A DNA stretch of 55,659 bases from Sedimentisphaerales bacterium (GTDB taxonomy: Bacteria; Planctomycetota; Phycisphaerae; Sedimentisphaerales; SM23-30): the NCBI GenBank assembly GCA_028281535.1, contig JANQJS010000067.1, positions 1 to 55,659 of the forward strand, given 5' to 3'. Position numbers and translations under genes: made by a program. This document shows, piece after piece, positions 18,201 through 25,905 of this stretch. The stretch's first letter is position 1; the number at the start of each line of letters is the position of its first letter. Below the pieces are notes generated by a model that saw nothing but the letters and a program-made list of their open reading frames with translations, made no database searches and had not been told where the DNA came from.

Positions 18201-21200
18201 TGCCTGTTTGTACGGGACTTCCAGACGCTGAATTTATTACGACTGAATTTGAATATGATGGGAATCGTAATCGCACATTAATTGTCTCTGGTGAAGCTGC
18301 AGAAGGACGCCAGCCTCTCAATGTGGTACAAACACTTTATGATGAACGTGATTTGGTTTACCAGGATATTCGGGCACCTGGTGATCCTAATGATCAGTCG
18401 ACGATTCAATTTGATTATGATAGCAATCGAAATAAATTAGTTATGATAGATGGCCTGGAAGAGTCGCCTCGTGTAACGAGTCGATTATATGATGGTTATG
18501 ATCGTTTGCTGACTGAAACGGATCCTATGGGCAATGTTGCAACATTTACTTATGATAATAATTATAATGTAACCAATCGACGTGTTGATGGAGATCCCAA
18601 TGACGCGCCTGGTGACAATGGTCATATTCGATTGGCAGAAGTGACGAATACCTATGATGCAATGGATCGTTTGATTCAATCAGATATTGAGCACTTTACA
18701 ACAGCAACTGGTACGCCGATTGGTGATGGCAAATCAACCACAACCACCACATGGAGTGATTATTCTCAAGTGATTTTAGTGACGAATGATAATTCAAATT
18801 CGATTGTCACTGAATACGATACAGCCAACCGTGTACGTATAGAAACAGATTCAAAAGGCAATACCATCGAGTATACCTATGATACAAATTCAAATGTCAT
18901 TGAAGAACGCTCAACCGATAAATCAGATACCGGTGCCAGTGATCAGGTCTTCTTTGTGACAAATACCTACGATGGCCTTAATCGGTTGATTGCAGAAGTG
19001 GATAATGTTGGTAATACCCATACACACGAATATGATTCGCGAAGCAATCGTGTTGTGTATACTGATGCATCTGGTTCTGAGACACGATACGCCTATGATG
19101 GAATGAGTCGCCAGGTGTCAATGACGCGTGATCTTGATGGTGATGGCGCGGATGGTGATGCTGTAGATATTGTGGTTATCACAACCTGGGATGATACCTC
19201 TCGTCTTGCAACCGAAACAGACGATAATGGCAATACCACAACTTACACATATGATAATTTAAACCGACTGGTTGTTGAAACCTATGCCGATAGTACTTCG
19301 AAAACATGCGGTTATGATGTACATGATAATAAAATTTTAGAAGTCGATGCCAATGGTTCAGTTGTGACATCGACTTATGATTTTCTGGATCGAGAAATTG
19401 CACGCAGTATTGTTGTGGGAGCAGGGGTGTCCAGCGATACCACATTTGAAGCTTATACTTATGATGGCCTCTCTCGTTGTATTGATGCACGTGATGACGA
19501 TTCCGTTGTTTTACGATCATTTGATTCGATGTCGAATATTATATCTGAAATCTTAAATGGTCAAACAACGACAGCTACATATGATGGCTTGAACCATTGT
19601 TTGGTACATACCTATCCAGGTGGTCGTCAAATTACACGTACTTATGATAGTTTAGAGCGTGTCAAAACGGTTACCGATACGACAGGTGCTCCTGTTCTTG
19701 TTGCGACCTATGATTATTATGGACAAGATCGTAGTGAACGTAATATCTTAGGAAACAGTACTCTCTCAACTTTTGAGTATGATGGTGTTAGCGGTATTCC
19801 TAATGCTGCTGGAGATTTTGGTAATCGACAAATTGTCCGAACGACTCATACACAGAATGTGCTTGGCGATATTGATGAGCGGACCTATCGATGGGATGCA
19901 ATGCATAATCTAACACGTCGTAGCGATGTGCGACTTGCAGGCCCTCAGGTTATTCATGATTATACCTATGATGATGTCTACCGATTAATCGCGACAAATG
20001 CATCTGGTACATTACCGATTTCTAATCGAACCAGTGGATATACCTATGATGGTGTAGGTAATCGTACTTCAGTGACAGGCACATTGCGAGCAGGGTCGTA
20101 TACGTTAGATGTGACATCCCCAGATCCGGCCGATAGTCAAATGAATCAATACACGACGACTCCATTTGATCTACGTGTATATGACCTCAAAGGCAATTTG
20201 GTGGTGATTGATCCTAATCTGCCGAGCCAGATTGATATTGAATATGACTATCTCAATCGTATGGTACGTTTTGATGATTCGACATCTGGCGAAGTGACGA
20301 CCTATGAATATGATGCTATAGGACGTCGCACAGAACGAGTCACCGATGCGACAGGCACACCAGACACAACGCGTTATTACTATGATGGCTGGCAAGTGAT
20401 TGAAGAGCGGGATGGTGTAGGTGCCGTCGATGCGACCTATGTGTATGGTCGTTACATCGACGAAGTGATCACCATGAATCGCGGTATCGATTATTATTAT
20501 CATTATGATAATCAGTTTAATGTGGTTGCTTTGACAAATCCTGGAGGTAATGTTGTAGAACGATACGAATATGATGATTATGGTCAGCCTTTAAATACCA
20601 CAACACTACAACCAGTTGTTGGCCCTGTTTCATCTGTGGGTAATCCATATTTGTTTAGTGGTCGTCGTTACGATCCTGAAAGCGGCTGGTATTATTATCG
20701 AACCCGTTATCTTGATCCGTTAGCAGGACGATTTACCACACGCGATAGCATCGGTATCTGGGAAGATACCTACAATCATGGTAACGGATATGCCTATGTT
20801 GGCAATAATCCACTAAGCTTGTTGGATCCAATGGGTGAATTAACACACCATTCCAGTGGTCGAATTTATGGTGATAGTAAAGCCCAAAGTCAATGGGAAG
20901 GTGATCATAATGATACCCGTGGAATGGGAGCTGGAGCTCGTTCTAAATTCTTAGAAAAACGAATGAAAAGCTGGGCTTATTGGGAATTAAAAATTGATTA
21001 TGAATGTACAGCAGATGGGAAACCAAAACCTGGAGCGTCGCATTTGTCATATAGTTTGCCCAAGCCTTCCTGGAATCTCTTGAGTCGAACACCGCCTAAG
21101 CCCGATTTATTTAAACTAAAGAAAGGACCAACGGTTCGTTCAGATAGTCCAAGCATTGGAATTAATAAAGGTCGGCTTAAAGGTTTGAAATTAAGCGTTG

Positions 21201-21493
21201 ATTTTAAATTTGGTATTACTGACCATATTTTTGCTACCTTCGAAGAAGCCAAAGCTTTGCCATGTCCTAAAGGATTGATTGGTGAAAAACTGGAAATGCT
21301 TTGGAAAATTCGTTGGGTACGTAAAGATTCAGCAGGAATTGGTGTTTCTGCGGGTAAAATTTCAACGCCAAAACTTAATGCCGTTTATAAGCGAACAAAA
21401 GCTCAATATTATCATATTGTAGTATTAGATTGTTGCAAATGTCCACCGCCTCAACCTCAAGGTACTGCTGCGGCATATCCTGGGCGTCAATAG
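15281..21493 (+). CDS. Giant secreted RHS/YD-repeat protein with embedded dockerin module
   Basis: 2070 residues from ATG 15281, which has GAGG upstream (a GTG at 15269 is less likely). Order: signal peptide (SAIILSCLIFPVMGFA); a beta-sandwich-like N domain to about residue 260; a Gly/Cys linker (CPPPGTGGGCGGGDS); a DUF6531-type start of the RHS region (YLFSGEFHQSAVDLQIKGRG); then dozens of YD repeats of the YDxxGNRxxxxD type. Near residues 781-836 a dockerin pair interrupts them (DFNFDDCVNYLDFSLF and GGDGIVDILDLKLF). The RHS core motif YDPESGWYYYRTRYLDPLAGRF is at about 1795-1820, followed by a unique C-terminal domain of some 220 residues with several Cys at its end. RHS proteins encapsulate and deliver C-terminal effectors; dockerins bind cohesins. 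No immunity gene follows. Confidence 0.85.
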   Translation: MANRHHSFVSAIILSCLIFPVMGFAMDIVGGIPIASTSFEDPPKAQGPYTLNVPGGNFLNNQGSPEVIVDFPGSVNEMGFQSFYVQPGGGPSSPVDQDNIGVVNFNNHTGSGSFRLEDCDEAIEFQSENLEVAGINDIQVSLFLKVLNANYGFGDLIQLFVLTDQGAFNFLDLQGNDINNYIAPSNPGENEAWVEHTFNVPNGVNFVQLIVVCASDQDGEGIQIDDISFVAAPSGPTTSLFEPPTASEPLVSTSKSATCPPPGTGGGCGGGDSIYLFSGEFHQSAVDLQIKGRGMDFVWARKYRSRVGSNSAMGNGWDFSYNISIQPNGPDIQLFDGNTRQDLYSQQPDGSWSADGLFRTITIDDPNDPINSPFRLTFADTGQWTFLPLVDPNTAGKLSSIIDRNGNTMNFLYDAGGRLTTIQDTLHTANNNREITIAYDPNTDLITSVTDFIGRTVTYEYYEDGDAGGSAGDLKSVTTPVVTGTPHGNDFPSGKTTTYTYATGFGDETLNHNLLTITDPKGQTYLTNIYSTETDPLALNFDRVVRQILGDPNDFIDFVYIPVVPDPNNLFSINQTIVNDRVGNVTEFFYDDKNQNVITREYTGRADEDLPTTDSTNRPTGKLRLSDPDFFETRTEYNNDFLPVLVTKPKGNAIFNVYEVDLDPNAPARSSGNLRERHRLPGPLAGISDPNVIIETFEYDSDFGGCCGSNFVTRHVDGRGNETTHEYDSSGNRLKTTHRIPSIVDDYEYNEFGQLTKHIHPDNGSNHRRIDIFNYYSESSSADFNFDDCVNYLDFSLFVPFWEVPTNSIYDIAPAGGDGIVDILDLKLFTDNWLDCPVGTAGNSQNGYLRSIIVDADNLQLTTSYTYDPVGNVVRSVDPRGNDTLAEYNALDQVVRSLTREETKGNGVRYERLTYYDGNDNVVRVDVENRDETGALQSNTHFTTIYEYEILNHTVRKCRESGSYTGAIPGSINLPVCTGLPDAEFITTEFEYDGNRNRTLIVSGEAAEGRQPLNVVQTLYDERDLVYQDIRAPGDPNDQSTIQFDYDSNRNKLVMIDGLEESPRVTSRLYDGYDRLLTETDPMGNVATFTYDNNYNVTNRRVDGDPNDAPGDNGHIRLAEVTNTYDAMDRLIQSDIEHFTTATGTPIGDGKSTTTTTWSDYSQVILVTNDNSNSIVTEYDTANRVRIETDSKGNTIEYTYDTNSNVIEERSTDKSDTGASDQVFFVTNTYDGLNRLIAEVDNVGNTHTHEYDSRSNRVVYTDASGSETRYAYDGMSRQVSMTRDLDGDGADGDAVDIVVITTWDDTSRLATETDDNGNTTTYTYDNLNRLVVETYADSTSKTCGYDVHDNKILEVDANGSVVTSTYDFLDREIARSIVVGAGVSSDTTFEAYTYDGLSRCIDARDDDSVVLRSFDSMSNIISEILNGQTTTATYDGLNHCLVHTYPGGRQITRTYDSLERVKTVTDTTGAPVLVATYDYYGQDRSERNILGNSTLSTFEYDGVSGIPNAAGDFGNRQIVRTTHTQNVLGDIDERTYRWDAMHNLTRRSDVRLAGPQVIHDYTYDDVYRLIATNASGTLPISNRTSGYTYDGVGNRTSVTGTLRAGSYTLDVTSPDPADSQMNQYTTTPFDLRVYDLKGNLVVIDPNLPSQIDIEYDYLNRMVRFDDSTSGEVTTYEYDAIGRRTERVTDATGTPDTTRYYYDGWQVIEERDGVGAVDATYVYGRYIDEVITMNRGIDYYYHYDNQFNVVALTNPGGNVVERYEYDDYGQPLNTTTLQPVVGPVSSVGNPYLFSGRRYDPESGWYYYRTRYLDPLAGRFTTRDSIGIWEDTYNHGNGYAYVGNNPLSLLDPMGELTHHSSGRIYGDSKAQSQWEGDHNDTRGMGAGARSKFLEKRMKSWAYWELKIDYECTADGKPKPGASHLSYSLPKPSWNLLSRTPPKPDLFKLKKGPTVRSDSPSIGINKGRLKGLKLSVDFKFGITDHIFATFEEAKALPCPKGLIGEKLEMLWKIRWVRKDSAGIGVSAGKISTPKLNAVYKRTKAQYYHIVVLDCCKCPPPQPQGTAAAYPGRQ

Positions 21494-22527
21494 AGCGATT
21501 CGTAAACCTGGATGGTTTGTTGGGCAATAGCTTGCCAGTTATAGTTTTTGGCTGATTGCGTCGCGTTGTGACTTAGTTTTTCGCAAAGCGGCTGGTCTAG
21601 AATCAATCTACGAAGTTGTGTTGTCAGATCAGTGCGATCTGGTTTGAGAAGTAAGCCGTTTTGCTGATTCTGGATCATGTCAGGTATACCACCAACGGGT
21701 GATGCGACAATCGGAAGACCTGCTCCCATAGCTTCCACAACGGTTAGTGGAAAACTTTCGCTCATGGATGCATTCACAAAGATATCGGCTGCTTTATAGC
21801 AATCTGCGATTTTTTGATGATCAATGGGACCGGTTTTACAAGACCAGGGAGCACCATTAAATCCAGTTCCTGGAATGGCCATCAAGCGAACATCAGGAAA
21901 TTCTTGGTAAAGTTGTTCCATGCTTTCGGTGATTTCTTGAGTTCCTTTGACGCGATCTTCGCCTCGACCCACAAATAGAATGACTTTATTATCTTCGGAA
22001 AGTCCCAGCATTTTTCGCATATCTGATTCTGCTGGCCCGTCAAATTGCGATGGGACAATGCCATTGTTAATGACACTTAATTTTGATGGAGTTACCTTGA
22101 AGCTGGAAAGTGCCCATCGTTTATCACTATTACTGACCGCGATGACGTGATCTGCATAGCGACTCCACATGCCTTCAATAAAGGTTGACCAGTAGCATCG
22201 CCAATTCAGCCAGGCCTTACAGCCAAATAAGTAATTAAGTGAAACGCCGTGGAGGGTATGGACAAAACGCTGATGCCTTTGTCGCTTCAGTTGCATCTCA
22301 AGAAATCGGGGGCCGTAATACCCACTATGTGTATGGATGATATCATATTGACTGATTTCCATTTCACTAAGTGGGTAGAAGTGATCTGAACTGGTCGTTG
22401 GGCCTGTTTTTGCAAAAACGTCCACAGAAATGCCTTGGAGCCGACAGGCATCCGCCAGGCGTAAAACGTGTTTCTCCACGCCGCCATTATTATTCAGATC
22501 AATGGACACACAGGCCGCAATTTTCAT
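21487..22527 (-). CDS. Glycosyltransferase family 4 protein
   Basis: 346 residues from ATG 22527 (MKIAACVSIDLNNNGGVEKH), which has AAAGGAA just upstream; the longer start at 22554 adds nine unlikely residues. It is a two-domain GT-B enzyme. The N domain carries the GGVEKHVLRLA acceptor-side motif and HTHSGYYGPRF. The C domain has ILFVGRGEDRVKG and the donor-binding ESFPLTVVEAMGAGLPIVAS, with the E-x7-E pair of GT4. It transfers a sugar from a nucleotide sugar, probably for a surface glycan; the substrate cannot be read from sequence. It converges on the RHS gene, and the two 3' ends overlap by seven bases. Confidence 0.88.
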   Translation of the reverse strand: MKIAACVSIDLNNNGGVEKHVLRLADACRLQGISVDVFAKTGPTTSSDHFYPLSEMEISQYDIIHTHSGYYGPRFLEMQLKRQRHQRFVHTLHGVSLNYLFGCKAWLNWRCYWSTFIEGMWSRYADHVIAVSNSDKRWALSSFKVTPSKLSVINNGIVPSQFDGPAESDMRKMLGLSEDNKVILFVGRGEDRVKGTQEITESMEQLYQEFPDVRLMAIPGTGFNGAPWSCKTGPIDHQKIADCYKAADIFVNASMSESFPLTVVEAMGAGLPIVASPVGGIPDMIQNQQNGLLLKPDRTDLTTQLRRLILDQPLCEKLSHNATQSAKNYNWQAIAQQTIQVYESLY

Positions 22528-22637
22528 AAGTTCCTTTCGGTGGGTATTAACCATCTAACTTGCAATACTTTAGGATTATCGGCCAAAAATTAGGTTTGCC
22601 ATGAGGTTGATGTGGGAAAATTAAACAAATTCATAAC

Positions 22638-22666
22638 TTGACAATTTTGTCCTGAACCAGTATATA
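22638..22666 (+). promoter_or_regulatory. Strong sigma70-type promoter
   Basis: TTGACA at 22638-22643, a 17-base spacer, and TATATA at 22661-22666. The leader to the ATG at 22692 would be about 20 bases. It probably drives the cyclophilin-like gene and the aldolase gene behind it. Confidence 0.6.
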
Positions 22667-22691
22667 AGTCGTTTTGCGCTAGTAATTTGTT

Positions 22692-23075
22692 ATGGCAACA
22701 CCCATTACAATCACCCTAGGCTCACTGCAATTGGACGCAGAGCTGACAGATTCTCCAACGACTAAGGCAATACTTTCTGCTTTGCCTCTGAGTGGATTAG
22801 GCCAGCGGTGGGGCGACGAAATTTATTTTTCAACCTCTGTTCAAGCTGAGCTAGAGCCCACAGCACGTGATATCCTTGAGCAAGGAGAGCTCGGATTCTG
22901 GCCTCCTGGTAATGCTTTTTGTATTTTTTGGGGTCCGACTCCTGCATCCATCGGGCAGGAAATTCGAGCCGCCAGCCAGGTTAACATAATAGGACGTATA
23001 TTAGGTGATTTAAGCGAGTTGTCCCAGCTCCAAAGTGGCGTTCAGGCGACAATAAGTTTAAATGAAAAGATATAA
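22692..23075 (+). CDS. Cyclophilin-like fold protein (DUF369/TM1367 type)
   Basis: 127 residues. The whole protein matches the cyclophilin-like family once called DUF369: ITLGSLQLDAELTDSPTTKA, then GQRWGDEIYF, GELGFWPPGNAFCIFWGPTP and IRAASQVNIIGRILGDL. The fold is a cyclophilin-like beta barrel, but family members lack the isomerase active site and have no established function. There is no Shine-Dalgarno at the ATG, and the leader from the nearby promoter is short. The aldolase gene begins 51 bases downstream on the same strand, so the two may be co-transcribed. Confidence 0.8.
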   Translation: MATPITITLGSLQLDAELTDSPTTKAILSALPLSGLGQRWGDEIYFSTSVQAELEPTARDILEQGELGFWPPGNAFCIFWGPTPASIGQEIRAASQVNIIGRILGDLSELSQLQSGVQATISLNEKI

Positions 23076-23126
23076 GATAAAGTTTTGTGATTAAAGAATT
23101 CGTTCTTAGAAAGGAACAACCAAGCA

Positions 23127-24185
23127 ATGGCAAATAGTGAAATTCTTGAACTGCTCGGTAAAGATGCAGATAGTTTACTTGGATATGAAGCAAAAGGCTT
23201 CAAAAAAGAAGACCTTCATATTCCTGGCCCAGATTTTATTGATCGTATTGTTGCTCAAACGGATCGTCCGATTCCTGTATTACGTAATTATCAAACCATC
23301 ATGAATCATGGTCGTTTGGCCGGTACTGGTTATGTCTCAATTCTACCTGTTGACCAGGGTATTGAGCACTCAGCCGGTGCAAGTTTTGCTCCAAATCCAA
23401 TCTATTTCGATCCTGAAAATATCATTAAATTAGGAATTGAAGGTGGTTGCAACTGTGTTGCTTCAACTTTGGGTGTGTTGGCGTCAGTCGGTCGTAAATA
23501 TGCACATAAAATTCCATTTATGGTTAAATTAAATCATAATGAATTAATGACAACCCCAAATACCTTTGATCAGGTGATGTTTGCATCAGTGCAACAAGCT
23601 TATGAATTAGGTGCTTTGGCTGTTGGAGCGACCATTTACTTTGGTTCAGAGCAATCAAACCGTCAGATTCAGGAAGTTTCTGAAGCCTTTGCTTTAGCTC
23701 ACGAGTTGGGTATGGTTACTGTATTATGGTGCTATACACGTAGTTCCGCATTTAAAGTGGATGGCAAAGATTATCACACCTCAGCTGACTTAACAGGTCA
23801 AGCAAATCACTTGGGCGTGACCATTAAAGCTGATATTATTAAACAAAAATTCCCAGAATCTAATGGTGGTTATAACGCGATTAAAGCGGGTAAAACCCAT
23901 CCAAAAGTTTACTCAGACCTCACTCCTGGTGATCATCCAATTGAATTAGGTCGTTACCAAGTGGCAAACTGCTACATGGGACGTATGCCTTTGATCAACT
24001 CTGGTGGAGCTTCGGGTGACAATGATTTTGCTGAAGCAGTTACCACTGCTGTCTTGAACAAACGTGCAGGTGGTATGGGCTTGATCAGTGGTCGCAAAGC
24101 CTTCCAGCGTCCAATGAAAGAAGGGGCAAAATTGTTCCACTTAATTCAAGATGTTTACCTGGATGAAAGCATTACTATTGCTTAA
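23127..24185 (+). CDS. fbaB: Class I fructose-bisphosphate aldolase, FbaB type
   Basis: 352 residues, very close to the E. coli FbaB length. It cleaves fructose 1,6-bisphosphate to dihydroxyacetone phosphate and glyceraldehyde 3-phosphate (or the reverse) through a lysine Schiff base, without metal. Visible family motifs: [69 protein letters not shown] and [16 protein letters not shown], ending [16 protein letters not shown] lies upstream of the ATG. Codon choice looks even and frequent, as expected for a highly expressed gene, and a perfect terminator follows. It works with glucose-6-phosphate isomerase (37153-38706) in central sugar metabolism. Confidence 0.95.
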   Translation: MANSEILELLGKDADSLLGYEAKGFKKEDLHIPGPDFIDRIVAQTDRPIPVLRNYQTIMNHGRLAGTGYVSILPVDQGIEHSAGASFAPNPIYFDPENIIKLGIEGGCNCVASTLGVLASVGRKYAHKIPFMVKLNHNELMTTPNTFDQVMFASVQQAYELGALAVGATIYFGSEQSNRQIQEVSEAFALAHELGMVTVLWCYTRSSAFKVDGKDYHTSADLTGQANHLGVTIKADIIKQKFPESNGGYNAIKAGKTHPKVYSDLTPGDHPIELGRYQVANCYMGRMPLINSGGASGDNDFAEAVTTAVLNKRAGGMGLISGRKAFQRPMKEGAKLFHLIQDVYLDESITIA

Positions 24186-24212
24186 TTCCTGAATATTTTT
24201 GAAATGCAATCT

Positions 24213-24247
24213 AAAAGCGTTATACCTTTGGGTATAACGCTTTTTTT
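24213..24247 (+). terminator. Rho-independent terminator of fbaB
   Basis: AAAAGCGTTATACC and GGTATAACGCTTTT pair perfectly over 14 bp around a TTTG loop, followed by a T-run. It is the strongest terminator in the window. Confidence 0.92.
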
Positions 24248-24509
24248 GTACCCTTTCAAAGGGCATACCAAATTTAGGTCCTATAAAACAGTATGGTCGA
24301 AATTAATTAAAAAAAAGTTTTGTCGGGGTTGTGGCATCGGGGGCGTTTGATTTTATAATTTGATGATTTTACGTAAATTATAGGGGGCAAAAGGGTTTTA
24401 GTAGGCCCGATATATGTAATTCTTCTCATCTCATCCCTGACTTCTCTGACTTTTTGTAATTTGGCTTATAAGTTAGTTAATTTGCCCTTAGGAAGTGCCG
24501 ATTCAATTT

Positions 24510-24539
24510 TTGACGGAGATACTAATTATGCCGGATAAA
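24510..24539 (+). promoter_or_regulatory. Promoter candidate for HTH-receiver gene
   Basis: TTGACG at 24510-24515 and GATAAA at 24534-24539 with an 18-base spacer. Transcription from here would give a leader of about 75 bases including the GAGAC hairpin. Confidence 0.35.
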
Positions 24540-24588
24540 TGAAGGTCATTTTTCAGAGTATTAATTAGTAAAGAATGTGGGAGAAACC

Positions 24589-24602
24589 GAGACGAAAGTC
24601 TC
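24589..24602 (+). other. Leader hairpin with GAAA tetraloop
   Basis: GAGAC-GAAA-GTCTC forms a perfect 5-bp stem with a GNRA loop 20 bases before the start codon. It could affect translation or mRNA stability. No known riboswitch consensus was recognised. Confidence 0.4.
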
Positions 24603-24621
24603 AAAAGTGTAGATAGGTATT

Positions 24622-25200
24622 ATGAATAATAAAAAAGACGTACTAACAACTGGTGAAGTGGCAAAAATCTGCAACGTTGCACCACGTACCGTTTCAAAAT
24701 GGTTTGACAGTGGGCAACTACGGGGTTACCGAATCCCGGGCAGTAAAGATCGCCGAATTCCATTGGATCAGCTTGTTCGTTTCATGCAGGCGCACAACAT
24801 GCCTCTCAATGGTTTGGATGGTGCCAATACAAGAATTCTCATTGCAGATACGAACGTCGAATTAAGCCAGTCTCTGGCTGAAGCCTTGTGTCATGATGAA
24901 CGTTTCGACGTTAAGGTGGCAGAGTGTGGTTTTGATGCCGGTATCATGGCTGAGCAATTCAGGCCTCATATGGTGATGCTTGATGTGATGCTGGAAGATG
25001 TGAATCCGAAAAAGATTTGCAAAATCATTCATGAAAATCCAGAGCTGCAAGGAACGCGAATTGTAGCTATTACCAGTGAATTGACAGATGGCGAAAAACA
25101 GGCATTGTTACAACAAGGCTTCGATGGACTTTTAACACGTCCGTTTGATGTCAGCAAAGTTGTACAGTGCATCGAAGAAGCGATGTCAATTATTCACTAA
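24622..25200 (+). CDS. Helix-turn-helix plus receiver-domain regulator
   Basis: 192 residues. Residues 7-57 form an excisionase/MerR-like helix-turn-helix (LTTGEVAKICNVAPRTVSKW, then GYRIPGSKDRRIPLDQLVRF). Residues 70-190 form a receiver domain. Asp121 in VMLDVML is the expected phosphoacceptor and Thr151 is present, but the acidic pair at the start is Asp76-Thr77 (IADTN for the usual DD), and the invariant Lys is Arg173 (TRPF for KPF). The order is reversed compared with most response regulators, where the receiver is N-terminal. Phosphorylation may therefore be weak or absent. No kinase is adjacent. A structured 3' region and terminator follow. Confidence 0.85.
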   Translation: MNNKKDVLTTGEVAKICNVAPRTVSKWFDSGQLRGYRIPGSKDRRIPLDQLVRFMQAHNMPLNGLDGANTRILIADTNVELSQSLAEALCHDERFDVKVAECGFDAGIMAEQFRPHMVMLDVMLEDVNPKKICKIIHENPELQGTRIVAITSELTDGEKQALLQQGFDGLLTRPFDVSKVVQCIEEAMSIIH

Positions 25201-25217
25201 AAATTAAATAAGAAAAT

Positions 25218-25319
25218 CCAGGCCCGACACTTGCTTGGAGGCGACACCTCGGTGTCAAATGAGCTTTGTCTGGGATCCATTAGATTCAAGGCCGTCGTTT
25301 TTTACGACGGTCTTTTTTT
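25218..25319 (+). terminator. Structured 3' region ending in a terminator
   Basis: The terminator is GGCCGTCGT (25290-25298) with ACGACGGTC (25304-25312) and a T-run. Upstream, CCAGGC (25218-25223) can pair with GTCTGG (25268-25273) around an inner hairpin GACAC-CTCG-GTGTC (25243-25256). The 100-base stretch could be a 3' untranslated structure or a small RNA. Confidence 0.6.
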
Positions 25320-25380
25320 ATGCGCATTATGACGTGGTTGTTCCAGTATGGTGAACAGATTTAGAGTTTAGACAGCAGGG

Positions 25381-25617
25381 TTATGCTACGTCTTCCATTT
25401 CAGGGGCACGTACTTCCCAGTCAGCTAAGGCTGAGAGGAGATTGTCATATCTCATGGTAAAGTCGTCGTTGTTATCGCTTCGTTGTTGTGGGGCGGCTGG
25501 TGCGGTTTTTGGGGCTTTTAATACCGCAGCGCATTTGGGGCACTTAAATTTACGTCCCGCATATTTTGGTTTAAGTCGGAGCACTTTGCTGCAATTCGAG
25601 CAAGTCAGCACAATCAT
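25381..25617 (-). CDS. Small zinc-ribbon protein
   Basis: 78 residues. The first 35 form a zinc ribbon: Cys6 and Cys9 in LTCSNCSKVLRLKP, then Cys25 and Cys28 in AGRKFKCPKCAAVL. This ribbon (CxxC, RLKPKYAGRKFKCPKC) is common in planctomycete proteins, where it usually heads longer regulators or stands alone. The rest is an Ala/Pro linker and an acidic helix. GGGAG precedes the ATG. It probably binds nucleic acid or a protein; nothing more can be said. It converges on the terminator of the HTH-receiver gene. Confidence 0.7.
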   Translation of the reverse strand: MIVLTCSNCSKVLRLKPKYAGRKFKCPKCAAVLKAPKTAPAAPQQRSDNNDDFTMRYDNLLSALADWEVRAPEMEDVA

Positions 25618-25824
25618 GTCGTTCTCCCAGAATGTTTGAATCCCAAAAACTAGGTAAGTTTTTAATTAACTTTCTGAATCCCAATTATTAAAACCATTGT
25701 ATCAGGTTATACCTTAAATGTATAGTGTAAATGTTTGTAAATAATGGGACTAAATTTAGATTTACGTTAAAAATCACAAGTGGAATAGGCCATGTGTAAA
25801 AATAGGGGGTTTAAGTATAAAGCC

Positions 25825-25854
25825 TTGACATGTCTTACACGCATTTAAGATAAT
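25825..25854 (+). promoter_or_regulatory. Promoter candidate for the FGE gene
   Basis: TTGACA at 25825-25830, 18-base spacer, GATAAT at 25849-25854 (5 of 6). The leader before the ATG at 25906 is about 45 bases. Confidence 0.5.
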
Positions 25855-25905
25855 ATTATTAAATATAAAAATCAGCCATGAAATATTTAAGATAGAAAGC
25901 GACAG

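Larger units (their letters stand above)
24248..24621 (+). other. Intergenic region and leader of the HTH-receiver gene
   Basis: About 370 bases without a gene. It contains an 8-bp inverted repeat (TATAATTT 24354-24361 with AAATTATA 24375-24382), a promoter candidate at 24510-24539 and a GNRA-type hairpin at 24589-24602. A four-codon frame with a Shine-Dalgarno-like GGAG lies at 24528-24542 (Met-Pro-Asp-Lys) but may be chance. Confidence 0.4.

Noticed and set aside
20171-20503. Ile/His-rich minus-strand frame in the RHS gene
   Set aside because: It is the antisense shadow of YD repeats (TAT-GAT codons) and has no independent features.
24540-24621. c-di-GMP or other riboswitch before the HTH-receiver gene
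   Set aside because: Only a short GAAA-loop hairpin is present; conserved riboswitch bases I know of are missing.
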